The translations under genes and the position numbers were made by a program. 64,000 bases of DNA, taken from Tessaracoccus sp. MC1679 (GTDB lineage Bacteria; Actinomycetota; Actinomycetes; Propionibacteriales; Propionibacteriaceae). The stretch is from the NCBI RefSeq assembly GCF_014164775.1, contig NZ_JACJGB010000003.1:124001-188000 (forward strand). The letters run 5' to 3'. Below, piece after piece: positions 45,215-54,159 of the stretch (the stretch's first letter is position 1; each line of letters opens with the position of its first letter). The notes under the pieces are model-generated. The model made no database searches and had not been told where the DNA came from. It saw only the letters and a list, made by a program, of their open reading frames with translations.

Positions 45215-46591
45215 ATGAAAGACGAGGCGCGGGAGATCGCGGAGCGGCTGCGCTCCAGCGATGAGTTGCGCCGATTCGCCGAGGCCCAGAACCTCACCCT
45301 GATCTGTGACCTGGCCGAGGTCTACCAGGTGGACTACGACGAGGTGCTGGAGGTTCTGGCCGAGCGGAAGGTGGTCGTCGGGGGCGTCGGCACGCCGGAG
45401 GTGTCGGAGTTCATCGGCCTGGAGTTGGCCGGGCTGCTGCGCTGCACGCCCATCGTGGCGGCCGCGAAGCTGGCTGACGCGCTGAACCTGAAGCATCGGC
45501 ATCCGGGCCTGTTCGCGGCCATGCAGCGGTGGGAGGTCGAGCCGGCCCGGGCCTGCAAGGCGGCGTCGATGTGCCTGGACCTGTCACCCGAGGAGGCAGA
45601 TCAGGTGACCGGGTGGTGGGTGGTCAAGCAGCAGGCGCTCGGCTGGACCGCGGCGTTCACTCTCCTGCGGAAGATGATCATCGAAGCGGATCAGGCCCGC
45701 GCCGCCGAGCGGGAGCGCCAGGCGCGCGAAGACCGCGGGGTGCATGTGTGGGGACTGCACAACGGGGTGATGAACCTGACCGGCCGCTTGGACGTCCTCG
45801 ATGCCCGTTACCTGGACGCCGCCGTGGATCGGATCGCGGACCTGCTGGCCGCTGAGCACCCCGGCACGTCGAAGTCGATCCTCCGGGCGAAGGCCCTCGG
45901 TGTCCTCGCCAACCCCGCCTACGCGCTCGCCCTCCTGCAGCGCGCCGCGCAACCCACCCTGCTGGACAGCCTGTCAGCCGTCCTCGACTGTGCGCCCGCC
46001 GCTCCGGTGGATCCCAGCGTCCCCAGCCCCGCCTTCGCCGGTGACCAGCAGCGCCATGACCCGCACTGCCTCGGCGCGCTCTGTGGCGCCATCACCACGC
46101 CGCTGGCCAAGCTCCGGCCCAAGCTGGAACTGGCGGTGCACATCCACACCGACGCCGTCGGCGGGCTCACCGGCACCGCCCGCGTCGACAAGGCCGGCCA
46201 TATCACCACGGCGCTACTTGCAGACCTGCTCCCCGGGCTCGACGTCACGGTCCATCCGGTGATCGACCTGCCGGAGATCCCCGCCGAGGACCGGTACGCG
46301 CCGTCGGCGGGGTTGAAGAGGGCACTGCTTTTAGGGATGCAGCACGAGATGTTCCTCTTCTCGCAGCGTCGAGCTCAGGGCCTGGACCAGGATCACACCC
46401 AATCGTTCGTGCCGGGCTGCCGGGGGCAGACGAGGGTGGGGAACCTCGGCCCCTTAGGACGGAGAGTGCATCGCGCGAAGACCGCTGGCGCCTGGCGCGC
46501 GGATCAGCCCAGGCCAGGGCAGTTCTTCTGGCTCGGCCCCCTCGGCTACCGCTATGAGGTCACGCCGAGCGGCACCCGCATGCTTGCATGA
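45215..46591 (+). CDS. DUF222 / HNH endonuclease-like protein (13E12 repeat family)
   Basis: 458 aa. The N-terminal 300 residues are a DUF222-type helical domain (ELAGLLRCTPIVAAAKLADAL). The C-terminal HNH region is a variant: DQDHTQSF, GQTRVGNLGPLGRRVHRAKT, then WLGPLGYRYEVTPSGT. It keeps DH, N and H but lacks the usual CVFPGC zinc Cys pair, replaced by FLFSQRRAQ. Related genes occur in many copies in actinobacterial genomes, and 13E12 elements in mycobacteria are repeat-associated. It separates hsdS from hsdR; no part of the restriction complex. Nuclease activity uncertain. Confidence 0.85.
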   Translation: MKDEAREIAERLRSSDELRRFAEAQNLTLICDLAEVYQVDYDEVLEVLAERKVVVGGVGTPEVSEFIGLELAGLLRCTPIVAAAKLADALNLKHRHPGLFAAMQRWEVEPARACKAASMCLDLSPEEADQVTGWWVVKQQALGWTAAFTLLRKMIIEADQARAAERERQAREDRGVHVWGLHNGVMNLTGRLDVLDARYLDAAVDRIADLLAAEHPGTSKSILRAKALGVLANPAYALALLQRAAQPTLLDSLSAVLDCAPAAPVDPSVPSPAFAGDQQRHDPHCLGALCGAITTPLAKLRPKLELAVHIHTDAVGGLTGTARVDKAGHITTALLADLLPGLDVTVHPVIDLPEIPAEDRYAPSAGLKRALLLGMQHEMFLFSQRRAQGLDQDHTQSFVPGCRGQTRVGNLGPLGRRVHRAKTAGAWRADQPRPGQFFWLGPLGYRYEVTPSGTRMLA

Positions 46592-46600
46592 GGCCTTCGC

Positions 46601-46606
46601 TAGGCT
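46601..46606 (+). promoter_or_regulatory. -10 box upstream of hsdR
   Basis: TAGGCT, 7 nt before ATG 46614, giving hsdR its own promoter despite the inserted gene. Confidence 0.5.
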
Positions 46607-46613
46607 GACGCCC

Positions 46614-46634
46614 ATGAGTGGGGGGCTTGGATGA
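46614..46634 (+). CDS. Six-codon leader mini-ORF overlapping hsdR start
   Basis: ATG AGT GGG GGG CTT GGA TGA: Met-Ser-Gly-Gly-Leu-Gly. The stop overlaps the hsdR ATG (ATGA). It follows the TAGGCT box by 7 nt, so ribosomes on a leaderless mRNA would meet it first and could restart at hsdR. Confidence 0.4.
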   Translation: MSGGLG

Positions 46635-49600
46635 GCAACTTCGGTTTCATCGAGCCCATCTGGCCTGAGCTCTTCGCGGACTGCGTCCGAGCTGAGGGCT
46701 ACCTGAGGTCAGACCCCCGCTCGGCCTGCATCTACGGCCGACGGGTGGCCGAGCTCCTCGTCGACTACCTGTACGACGTGCTGGAGCTCCCGCTGCCCTA
46801 CCGCGACGACCTCAACGCCCGCATCAACGACGCGTCCTTCGCCGCCAAGGTGGGCGTGGGCATCCAGGGCAAGCTCAACCTCGTCCGCAGGCTGGGCAAC
46901 ACCGCGGCCCACGGCATGGCGTCCGTGCCGGGCGGCGACGCGCTCGCCGTGCTGAGGGAGGTCCACCACCTGGTGATCTGGGCCGCGTTCCGGTACTCGG
47001 ACAGCCCGCGGGCGGTGCCCACCTCGGCGGCTTTCGACGCCAGCCTGGCCGCGAGGATGGCTCCGCTGAGCAGGGACGAGGCTGTCAAGCTCGCCGGCCT
47101 CTTCCGCGAGCAGGACGAGGCGCACAAGGCCGAACTCGCCAACCGCGACGACCTGCTGGCCAAGATCGAAGCCGAGAATGCTGAGCTGCGTGAGCGGATT
47201 CGCGCCGCGCAGGAGGCCACCACCCTCACTGACCTCCACGACTACACCGAGGCGGAGAGCCGCGACACCTTCATCGACCTCCTCCTCCGCGAGGCCGGCT
47301 GGCCGCTCGACGAGGCGAGGGACCGCGAGTTCGAGGTGGGCGGCATGCCCAACGCCTCGGGCAAGGGCTTCGTCGACTATGTCCTCTGGGGCGCCGACGG
47401 GCTCCCGCTGGCCGTCATCGAGGCCAAGCGCACCGGGCGGAGCCCGGACGTCGGCGAGCAGCAGGCCAAGCTCTACGCCGACGCTCTGGAGAAGCGGTTC
47501 GGCCGTCGTCCCGTGATCTTCCTCACCAACGGCTACGAGCACTGGATCTGGGACGACGCCGCCGGCTACCCGCGCCGGCAGGTGCAGGGGTTCTACACCA
47601 GGTCCGAGCTGGAACTGATGGTCCAGCGACGCACCACCAGGCGCCCTCTGGCCTCGGTGCCGGTGAACCAGGACATCGCGGGCCGGCATTATCAGGTGCG
47701 GGCCATCAAGGCCGTCGACGACGCCCTCGAGCAGGGCAAGCGCGAGGCGCTCCTGGTGATGGCCACAGGCTCCGGCAAGACCCGCACCGTCATCGCGCTG
47801 GTGGAGCAGCTGATGCGGGCCAACTGGGTCAAGCGCGTGCTGTTCCTCGCCGACCGCACCGCACTCGTCAAGCAGGCGGCCCGGGCCTTCAACGAGCATC
47901 TCCCGTCGACGCCCGTGGTCAACCTGCTCCAGGAGAAGGCCCGTGACGCCCGCGTGTTCGCCTCCACCTACCCGACGATGCTGAACCTCCTCAACGAGAC
48001 CCACGACAACGGGGAACACCTCTACGGCCCCGGTTTCTTCGACCTCGTCATCATCGACGAGGCGCATCGATCGGTGTACGCCAAGTACGGCGCGATCTTC
48101 GAGCGTTTCGACTCCCTCCTCGTCGGCCTCACCGCCACCCCGAAGGACGAGGTGGACCACAACACGTACCGGCTGTTCCACCTCGAGGACGGCGTGCCCA
48201 CGGACGCCTACCCGCTGGAGGACGCCGTCGCGGACGGCTATCTCGTGCCGGCGCGCGCCGTCGCCGTCGGCACCAGGTTCCTCCGCCAGGGGATCAGGTA
48301 CGACGACCTGACCGAGGAGGAGAAGGACGACTGGGACGCCCTGGACTGGGGCGACGACGGCACCCCCGCCGAGGTGGGCGCAGACGCCATCAACCGGTTC
48401 CTGTTCAATGAGGACACCGTCGATCAGGTGCTCGGCACGCTGATGACGCAGGGGATCAGGGTGGATGCGGGAGACCGCATCGGCAAGACCATCATCTTCG
48501 CCCGCAACCGCCGTCACGCCGAGTTCATCGCCCAACGCTTCGACCTCGGCTGGCCCGACACGGCCGGCCACTTCGCCCGCGTGATCACCCATGACGTCAC
48601 CTACGCCGATTCGCTGATCGACGACTTCTCCCAGCCCGGCAAGGCCCCCCACATCGCCGTCAGCGTCGACATGCTCGACACGGGCATCGATGTGCCCGAC
48701 GTGGTCAACCTCGTGTTCTTCAAGCCGGTGCACTCCAAGACCAAGTTCTGGCAGATGATCGGGCGCGGCACGAGGCTCCGCCCCGATCTGTTCGGCCCCG
48801 GCCAGGACAAGCGCGAGTTCCTCATCTTCGACTTCTGCGGCAACCTCGAGTTCTTCAGCCAGGATCCCGCTACGGCCGAGGGATCGACGCAGAGATCGCT
48901 GACGCAGAGGCTCTACGAGATGCGGCTCTCGCTCGTGACAGGGCTGGACCGGGCCCAGACGGACCGCGATCTCCGCGATGAGGTGGCCCGGATCCTGCAT
49001 GAGCACGTGGCGGGGATGACCCTGGACAACGTCATCGTCCGGCCGCACCGTCGAATGGTGGAGCGATTCGCCGAACCGGCGTCCTGGCAGCGGCTCGACG
49101 ACGAGGCGGCTGAGGCGGCCCTCGCTCTTGCGGGCCTACCCACCACGGTCACCGATCCGGACGTCGACGCCAAGAGGTTCGACGCGCTGATCCTCCGCCG
49201 GCAGCTCGCCCAGCTCGACGGCGACACCGTGACAGCCGAGCGCATCCGGCAGACCGTGCAGGCGGTGGCGGAGTCGCTGCTGGCCAGGATCGCTATCCCG
49301 TCGGTCGCCGAGAGGGCGGAGCTGCTGGAGGCCGTTGCCGGCGACGGGTGGTGGGTGGACGTGACCCTGCCGATGCTGGAGGTGGCGCGCCTCCGGCTGC
49401 GCTCACTCGTGCGGTTCGTCGAGAAGAGCGCCCACAACCCGATCTACACGGACTTCGAGGATCTCCTGACTCCCGCAGTGGAGATTCAACTCCCAGGAGT
49501 GACGCCAGGCACGAACATGGAGCGCTTCCGGGCGAAGGCCGCTGCGTTCCTCCGCTCCCATGCCAACAATGTGGCCGTGGAGAGGCTCCGTCGGAACAAG

Positions 49601-49984
49601 CAGTTGACTCCAGATGACCTCGTCGCGCTCGAGACGATCCTGATCGACAGCGGGGCCGCGCCCACCGACATCGAGAGTGCCGCCCAACGGACCGGGGGTC
49701 TGGGCCTCTTCGTGAGATCGCTGGTGGGCCTGGACCGCCCGGCCGCTGTGGAGGCCTTCGGGGAGTTCCTGGACGGCAACCGCTACACCGTCGACCAGGT
49801 GCGCTTCGTCAACCTGATCGTCGACGAGCTCACCGCCAACGGCGTCATGGAGCCGGCGCGCCTTTTCGAGTCGCCGTACACGGATCGGGCGCCCACGGGG
49901 CCGGACTTCGTCTTCCCCGAGGCACAGGTGGGTCAGATCGTCGAGATCCTCGGCAGTATCAAGGCCCATGCGGTCGTCGCCTGA
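46631..49984 (+). CDS. hsdR: Type I restriction-modification endonuclease/translocase subunit
   Basis: 1117 aa. Residues about 15-130 form a DUF4145-like domain (NARVAE-like GRRVAELLVDYLYDVLEL and GNTAAHG), then a coiled coil (about 155-200). The nuclease domain has Asp249, then Glu264 and Lys266 in IEAKRTG (PD-(D/E)XK). The SF2 motor has MATGSGKT (377-384) and DEAH (476-479), and a C-terminal HsdM/S-binding region follows. It resembles the EcoEI-type HsdR with an N-terminal extension. It follows the HNH gene by 39 nt and has its own promoter, so the complex can still be made. No frameshift seen. Confidence 0.95.
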   Translation: MSNFGFIEPIWPELFADCVRAEGYLRSDPRSACIYGRRVAELLVDYLYDVLELPLPYRDDLNARINDASFAAKVGVGIQGKLNLVRRLGNTAAHGMASVPGGDALAVLREVHHLVIWAAFRYSDSPRAVPTSAAFDASLAARMAPLSRDEAVKLAGLFREQDEAHKAELANRDDLLAKIEAENAELRERIRAAQEATTLTDLHDYTEAESRDTFIDLLLREAGWPLDEARDREFEVGGMPNASGKGFVDYVLWGADGLPLAVIEAKRTGRSPDVGEQQAKLYADALEKRFGRRPVIFLTNGYEHWIWDDAAGYPRRQVQGFYTRSELELMVQRRTTRRPLASVPVNQDIAGRHYQVRAIKAVDDALEQGKREALLVMATGSGKTRTVIALVEQLMRANWVKRVLFLADRTALVKQAARAFNEHLPSTPVVNLLQEKARDARVFASTYPTMLNLLNETHDNGEHLYGPGFFDLVIIDEAHRSVYAKYGAIFERFDSLLVGLTATPKDEVDHNTYRLFHLEDGVPTDAYPLEDAVADGYLVPARAVAVGTRFLRQGIRYDDLTEEEKDDWDALDWGDDGTPAEVGADAINRFLFNEDTVDQVLGTLMTQGIRVDAGDRIGKTIIFARNRRHAEFIAQRFDLGWPDTAGHFARVITHDVTYADSLIDDFSQPGKAPHIAVSVDMLDTGIDVPDVVNLVFFKPVHSKTKFWQMIGRGTRLRPDLFGPGQDKREFLIFDFCGNLEFFSQDPATAEGSTQRSLTQRLYEMRLSLVTGLDRAQTDRDLRDEVARILHEHVAGMTLDNVIVRPHRRMVERFAEPASWQRLDDEAAEAALALAGLPTTVTDPDVDAKRFDALILRRQLAQLDGDTVTAERIRQTVQAVAESLLARIAIPSVAERAELLEAVAGDGWWVDVTLPMLEVARLRLRSLVRFVEKSAHNPIYTDFEDLLTPAVEIQLPGVTPGTNMERFRAKAAAFLRSHANNVAVERLRRNKQLTPDDLVALETILIDSGAAPTDIESAAQRTGGLGLFVRSLVGLDRPAAVEAFGEFLDGNRYTVDQVRFVNLIVDELTANGVMEPARLFESPYTDRAPTGPDFVFPEAQVGQIVEILGSIKAHAVVA

Positions 49985-50078
49985 GCGAGAACCAGGGACC
50001 GGCGCTGCGCCGTCGACGGAGGGTCATGGGCACCGCGTAGAGTGGGTGGGAATCCGTGGGGGCATCCGGAGGTTAGCC

Positions 50079-50129
50079 ATGAATGATTCAACCGTCGTGA
50101 AAGGCTTGTGCCGTGCAGAACCCTTCTGA
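50079..50129 (+). CDS. Possible 16-aa leader peptide overlapping the PAC2 gene start
   Basis: Met-Asn-Asp-Ser-Thr-Val-Val-Lys-Gly-Leu-Cys-Arg-Ala-Glu-Pro-Phe, stop. A perfect GGAGG (50068-50072) lies 6 nt before its ATG. It ends inside the PAC2 gene in another frame, an arrangement suited to translational coupling. Could also be chance. Confidence 0.35.
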   Translation: MNDSTVVKGLCRAEPF

Positions 50130-51027
50130 CCTTTACCGCTTCACCACCGAGGCGGGCCGCAACGATCCGGGTTCGGGCGTGCTTCTGGTGGCGCTGGGGG
50201 CCTTCATCGACGCAGGCCAGGTCCAGGGCATGCTCAGCGAGCACCTCATCGGGACCGGCAACGCCGAGGTGGTCGCCTCCTTCGACGTCGACCAGCTCTT
50301 CGACTACCGGGGCCGCCGCCCGGTGATGATCTTCGACACCAACAGGTGGGCGGAGTACGAGGCTCCCGCCATCGTGCTGAACCGGCTCACGGACCGCGAC
50401 GGTCACGGGTACCACCTCCTCACCGGACCGGAGCCGGACTTCCAGTGGGACCGGATGGTCGAGGCCATCCGCGAGATCGTCGCCGCGCTGGGGGTCACGC
50501 TGGTGGTCACCGTCAACGGGATCCCCATGGGGGTGCCGCACACCAGGCCCGTTGGGATCACTGCACACGCCACGGACGCCACCCTCATCGGTGAGGTGAA
50601 GTCGCCGTTCGGCCGCGTGCAGGTGCCGGCCTCGATCGGTGCTCTGCTTGAGCTGCGTCTGGGTCAGGCCGGGCACCGCGCTGCCGGCTTCGCCGTTCAC
50701 GTCCCGCACTACCTCGCGGCCTCGGAGTTCGCCGAGGGGGCCCTGGCGGCGCTCAACGCGATCGTTGACCTGACGGGGCTCAACCTGCCCAATGACGCCC
50801 TCGTCGCGAAGGCCGAAGCCACCCGTCGTGCCATCGCCGCAGAGGTGGAAGGCAACGATGAGATCAGCGCGATCGTGGCCGCCCTGGAGCAGCAGTACGA
50901 CGCGTTCGTCCAGGGGCAGCACCTGCCGAACCTGTGGGCCGAGGGCTCGCAGATCCCTTCGGCCGATCAGCTCGGAGCGGAGTTCGAGAACTTCCTGCGG
51001 ACGGTCTCAGACGACGAGACCGACTGA
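50113..51027 (+). CDS. PAC2 family (proteasome assembly chaperone 2-like) protein
   Basis: 304 aa. The N-terminal PAC2 fold shows VLLVALGAFIDAGQVQ, ASFDVDQLFDYRGRRP and VVTVNGIPMGVPHTRP; the C-terminal 70 residues are helical (EQQYDAFVQGQ). Actinobacterial members are related to archaeal and eukaryotic proteasome assembly chaperones, but no proteasome gene is in the window. GTG start with GAAAGG 8 nt upstream. It stands alone between hsdR and pyrC. Function unknown. Confidence 0.88.
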   Translation: MQNPSDLYRFTTEAGRNDPGSGVLLVALGAFIDAGQVQGMLSEHLIGTGNAEVVASFDVDQLFDYRGRRPVMIFDTNRWAEYEAPAIVLNRLTDRDGHGYHLLTGPEPDFQWDRMVEAIREIVAALGVTLVVTVNGIPMGVPHTRPVGITAHATDATLIGEVKSPFGRVQVPASIGALLELRLGQAGHRAAGFAVHVPHYLAASEFAEGALAALNAIVDLTGLNLPNDALVAKAEATRRAIAAEVEGNDEISAIVAALEQQYDAFVQGQHLPNLWAEGSQIPSADQLGAEFENFLRTVSDDETD

Positions 51028-51055
51028 CCTGGGTGTCGGACCACCAGTTCCGGGC

Positions 51056-52330
51056 TCAGGCGTGCTCCCGCCGATAGATCTCCCGGCCGCGCAGGTAGGT
51101 GGCCTCGACGGGGTCGGGGAGATCGCGGCCGTGGTACGGGTTGTTGCGGCTGAGCGACGCGGACGCGTCGCGGTCCACCGGCGCGCGGCGGGTGGGGTGC
51201 ACGAGCACGACGTTGGCCGGTTCGCCCACGGCAAGGGGTCTGCCCTGCCTGTCCAGGCGCGCGATACGCGCAGGCGCGTGGCTCATCCGCTCCGCGACCC
51301 CCGACCAGTCCAGGCGGCCCGGGAGCACCATCGTCTCGATCACCACCGAGAGCGCCTGCTCCAGCCCGATCATCCCCGGCTTCGCGTCGACGAAGGCGTG
51401 ATCCTTGTCCTGAGGGGCGTGCGGGGCGTGGTCCGTGCCCACCACGTCGATGGTGCCGTCCGCCAGCGCGGCGCGGAGCGACTCGATGTGCTCGGGCGTC
51501 CGCAGCGGGGGGTTGACCTTGTAGACGGTGTCGTAGCCCTCGAGCTCCTCGGTGCCCAGCAGCAGGTGGTGCGGGGTCACCTCGGCGGTCACGTCGATGC
51601 CGCGGGCCTTGGCCCAGCGCACCACCTCGACGCCCTCGGCCGAGGTGATGTGGCATACGTGCAGCCGCGACCCTGTCGTCTCCGCCAGCATCGCGTCGCG
51701 CGCGATGATGGTGGCCTCGGCCACCGGCGGCCAACCGCCCAGTCCGAGCCGGCCGGAGATCTCGCCCTCATGGCAGCAGGCGCCCGGCCCGGCGAGGTTG
51801 GACTCCTGCGAGTGCTGGGCGATCACGCCGCCGAACGGCTTGACCCACTCCAGGGCCCGCCGCATCAGGGCAGCGTTCTGGATGCACATGCCGTCGTCGG
51901 AGAACACCGTGACCTTGGCCCGGGAGCGGTTCATCAGCCCCAGCTCGGCGAGCTCCTCGCCGCGCAGGCCCTTCGAGATCGCGCCGATCACCTGCACGTC
52001 GACGAGGCCCGCCGCGACACCGAGGTCGTGCACGTGCTCGGCCTTCTCCGCCGTGTCCGTCACCGGTTGGGTGTTGGCCATCGCCAGGACCGCGGTGAAT
52101 CCTCCGCGGGCCGCGGCCCGAGCACCGCTGGCCACGGTTTCCGCGTCCTCCCGGCCGGGCTCGCGCAGATGCGTGTGCACGTCCACCAGGCCGGGCAGGG
52201 CGATCAGGCTGTCGCAGTCCACGACGGTGGCCTCCCCGGAGGGGGAGTCGACGAACATGCCGTCCTCCATCACCAGGTCCGTGCGGGTGCCGTCGGGGAG
52301 CTGTACCCCGCGGAGCACTGTTGCCGTCAT
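51056..52330 (-). CDS. pyrC: Dihydroorotase
   Basis: 424 aa amidohydrolase of the type I (PyrC-like class I) group. Metal-binding [13 protein letters not shown], then IAQHSQES and HVCHITSA, and GTDHAPHAP carrying the catalytic Asp. Converts carbamoyl-aspartate to dihydroorotate. ATG 52330 overlaps the pyrB stop (ATGA). Last gene of pyrR-pyrB-pyrC in this window; the convergent PAC2 gene ends 28 nt away with no hairpin seen. Confidence 0.96.
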   Translation of the reverse strand: MTATVLRGVQLPDGTRTDLVMEDGMFVDSPSGEATVVDCDSLIALPGLVDVHTHLREPGREDAETVASGARAAARGGFTAVLAMANTQPVTDTAEKAEHVHDLGVAAGLVDVQVIGAISKGLRGEELAELGLMNRSRAKVTVFSDDGMCIQNAALMRRALEWVKPFGGVIAQHSQESNLAGPGACCHEGEISGRLGLGGWPPVAEATIIARDAMLAETTGSRLHVCHITSAEGVEVVRWAKARGIDVTAEVTPHHLLLGTEELEGYDTVYKVNPPLRTPEHIESLRAALADGTIDVVGTDHAPHAPQDKDHAFVDAKPGMIGLEQALSVVIETMVLPGRLDWSGVAERMSHAPARIARLDRQGRPLAVGEPANVVLVHPTRRAPVDRDASASLSRNNPYHGRDLPDPVEATYLRGREIYRREHA

Positions 52331-53259
52331 GACTGTTCCTCTCCAGCGAGCAGGTGGTAGAGCACGCTCATCCGCACCGCGACCCCGGACGAAACCTGGT
52401 CCAGGATGATGGAGCGTGCCGAGTCGGCTGCCGCCGACGAGATTTCGAGACCGCGGTTCATCGGCCCTGGGTGTGCGATGCAGGCGCCGTCCTTGAGCAT
52501 CGCCAGGCGGCGGGGCGTGAGCCCGTAGCCGTCGATGTATTCGCGTTCGGAGGGGAAGAAGCCGCCGCTCATCCGCTCGCGTTGCACGCGCAGCATCATC
52601 ACCACGTCCGCCCCGGGAAGGACCGGGTCGAGCTCGTGGCTCACCTCGACGCCCCAGTTCTTCACGCCCGGCGGCAGCAGCGTCGGCGGCGCCACCAGCA
52701 CGACGGAGGCGCCCAGCTTCGCCCACAACAGCACGTTCGAGCGGACCACCCGCGAGTGGAGCAGATCACCGGTGATGGCCACCCGCTTCCCCGCGACCTC
52801 ACCCAGCCCGTGCCGGGCGAAGTGCCGGCGCACCGCGTGCGCGTCGAGCAGCGCCTGTGTGGGGTGCTCGTGCATGCCGTCGCCGGCGTTGATCATCGAC
52901 GCGCGCACCCACCCAGCAGCCTGGCGCACCGCGCCGGAACCGGAGTGCCGCATGACGATGGCGTCCACGCCCATCGCGTCGAGGGTGAGCAGCGTGTCGC
53001 GCATCGACTCACCCTTGGACACCGAGGAGCCCTTGGCCGCGACATTGATCGCATCCGCCGACAGCCACTTGGCGGCCAGTTCGAACGACGAGCGGGTGCG
53101 GGTGGAGTCCTCGAAGAACAGATTGACGACGGTGCGGCCTCGCAGCGCGGGGAGCTTCTTGATGGGCCGGGACTGCACGTCGTGCATCTCCACGGCCAGA
53201 TCCAGGATGGAGGTGATCTCCTCGGCGCTGAGGTCCGCGATGCTGAGAAGGTGCTTCAC
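52327..53259 (-). CDS. pyrB: Aspartate carbamoyltransferase catalytic subunit
   Basis: 310 aa. Carbamoyl phosphate-binding [28 protein letters not shown] and [14 protein letters not shown], with aspartate-binding [12 protein letters not shown]. Performs the first committed step of UMP synthesis. It is the ATCase type without a PyrI partner gene here. GTG start overlaps the pyrR stop. Confidence 0.97.
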   Translation of the reverse strand: MKHLLSIADLSAEEITSILDLAVEMHDVQSRPIKKLPALRGRTVVNLFFEDSTRTRSSFELAAKWLSADAINVAAKGSSVSKGESMRDTLLTLDAMGVDAIVMRHSGSGAVRQAAGWVRASMINAGDGMHEHPTQALLDAHAVRRHFARHGLGEVAGKRVAITGDLLHSRVVRSNVLLWAKLGASVVLVAPPTLLPPGVKNWGVEVSHELDPVLPGADVVMMLRVQRERMSGGFFPSEREYIDGYGLTPRRLAMLKDGACIAHPGPMNRGLEISSAAADSARSIILDQVSSGVAVRMSVLYHLLAGEEQS

Positions 53260-53795
53260 TGGGCCGTCCGTTCGATGGTCACGAGGTCCTCGCCGTCGAT
53301 CTCGCGCAGCGTCACGCGGACACGCTCCGCGCGGGCCGTGGGCAGGTGCTTGCCCACCACGTCGGCCTGGATGGGGAGCTCGCGCAGGCCGCGGTCCACG
53401 AGCGTGACGAGTTGGATGGCGCGTGGGCGTCCGAGGTCGGCCAGCGCGTGCAGCGCAGCTTGGACGGTGCGGCCGGAGTAGAGCACGTCGTCGACGAGCA
53501 CCACCACCTTCCCGTCGACGCTCTCTGGCAGCACCGTGCGGCCGACGGGCCGGGTGGGCTGCGCGCGGAGATCATCGCGGTACATGGTGATGTCCAGCCG
53601 GCCCACCGGAAGCCGGTGCCCCTGGGACGCCGCGATCGCGGCCAGCCGCTCGGCCAGCGGGGCGCCGCGGGTGAGAATCCCGAGCAGAATCACCCCGTCG
53701 GCGCCGTGGTTGCGCTCCAGGATCTCGTGGGTCATCCGGGTCATCGCGTAGGACATGTCGTCGGCGGTCATCACCGTTCGCGGGGCCTGTTCCAT
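53256..53795 (-). CDS. pyrR: Bifunctional pyrimidine operon regulator / uracil phosphoribosyltransferase PyrR
   Basis: 179 aa. PRPP-binding motif [19 protein letters not shown] and RNA-binding-face [11 protein letters not shown] are typical. It senses UMP/PRPP and binds pyr mRNA. ATG 53795 has a strong AGGAGG 4 nt upstream. The likely -10 (TAGATT) is so close that the leader is about 14 nt, too short for a Bacillus-style attenuator; repression at the start codon, as known in mycobacteria, is more plausible. Confidence 0.95.
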   Translation of the reverse strand: MEQAPRTVMTADDMSYAMTRMTHEILERNHGADGVILLGILTRGAPLAERLAAIAASQGHRLPVGRLDITMYRDDLRAQPTRPVGRTVLPESVDGKVVVLVDDVLYSGRTVQAALHALADLGRPRAIQLVTLVDRGLRELPIQADVVGKHLPTARAERVRVTLREIDGEDLVTIERTAQ

Positions 53796-53815
53796 CGCAC
53801 CTCCTGGTCGAGGGA

Positions 53816-53821
53816 AATCTA
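53816..53821 (-). promoter_or_regulatory. -10 box of the pyr operon
   Basis: TAGATT on the minus strand, predicted start about 14 nt before pyrR; no good -35 seen. Confidence 0.5.
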
Positions 53822-53876
53822 TCGCACCCGGCCCTCCGCCCGAGCCGGGAGTCTGTCCCGGTGGGCGCTCTTCGGC

Positions 53877-53882
53877 TAGAGT
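53877..53882 (+). promoter_or_regulatory. -10 box for the small membrane protein
   Basis: TAGAGT, 6 nt before ATG 53889. Confidence 0.45.
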
Positions 53883-53888
53883 GCCCCC

Positions 53889-54092
53889 ATGATTCTGCTC
53901 CCCCTTGAGGTCCTCCCAGGCTGGCCCCAGCCGGAGCCGGCGTCTGATCTGACGCTGCTCATGCTGACCGTCATCCTCCCCTTGGCCTTCGGTGCCATCG
54001 TCACCCTGCTGGCCTTCGGTCCGAAGCTCGCCCGCAAGCAGCGCGAGGAGCATGCGCGCGCCGCCGAGCTGGAGCCCGTGCGCAAGCTCTGA
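53889..54092 (+). CDS. Small single-span membrane protein, unknown
   Basis: 67 aa. A proline-rich N-terminus (PGWPQPEPASDL), one membrane helix at about residues 21-44 (LLMLTVILPLAFGAIVTLL), then a charged tail KLARKQREEHARAAELE. Leaderless-type start behind TAGAGT, a strong hairpin terminator right after the stop, and good base usage support a real gene. No family recognised. Confidence 0.75.
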   Translation: MILLPLEVLPGWPQPEPASDLTLLMLTVILPLAFGAIVTLLAFGPKLARKQREEHARAAELEPVRKL

Positions 54093-54102
54093 GCACCCTC
54101 GT

Positions 54103-54150
54103 ACGACGACGGAGGGGCGGACCGCTGATGGTCCGCCCCTCCGTCGTCGT
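54103..54150. terminator. Strong bidirectional terminator
   Basis: Perfect 21-bp stem (54103-54123 / 54130-54150, ACGACGACGG.../...CCGTCGTCGT) with a 6-nt loop and TTCGTCTT after it. Serves the small membrane protein gene and pepN. Confidence 0.9.
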
Positions 54151-54159
54151 TTCGTCTTG

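Noticed and set aside
46709-49048. Long minus-strand open frame opposite hsdR
   Set aside because: Shadow of hsdR, no recognisable domain; hsdR motifs are all on the plus strand.
53796-53876. Possible pyr attenuator or PyrR-binding hairpin upstream of pyrR
   Set aside because: No terminator-antiterminator pair or PyrR anticodon-like loop could be found in this short leader.
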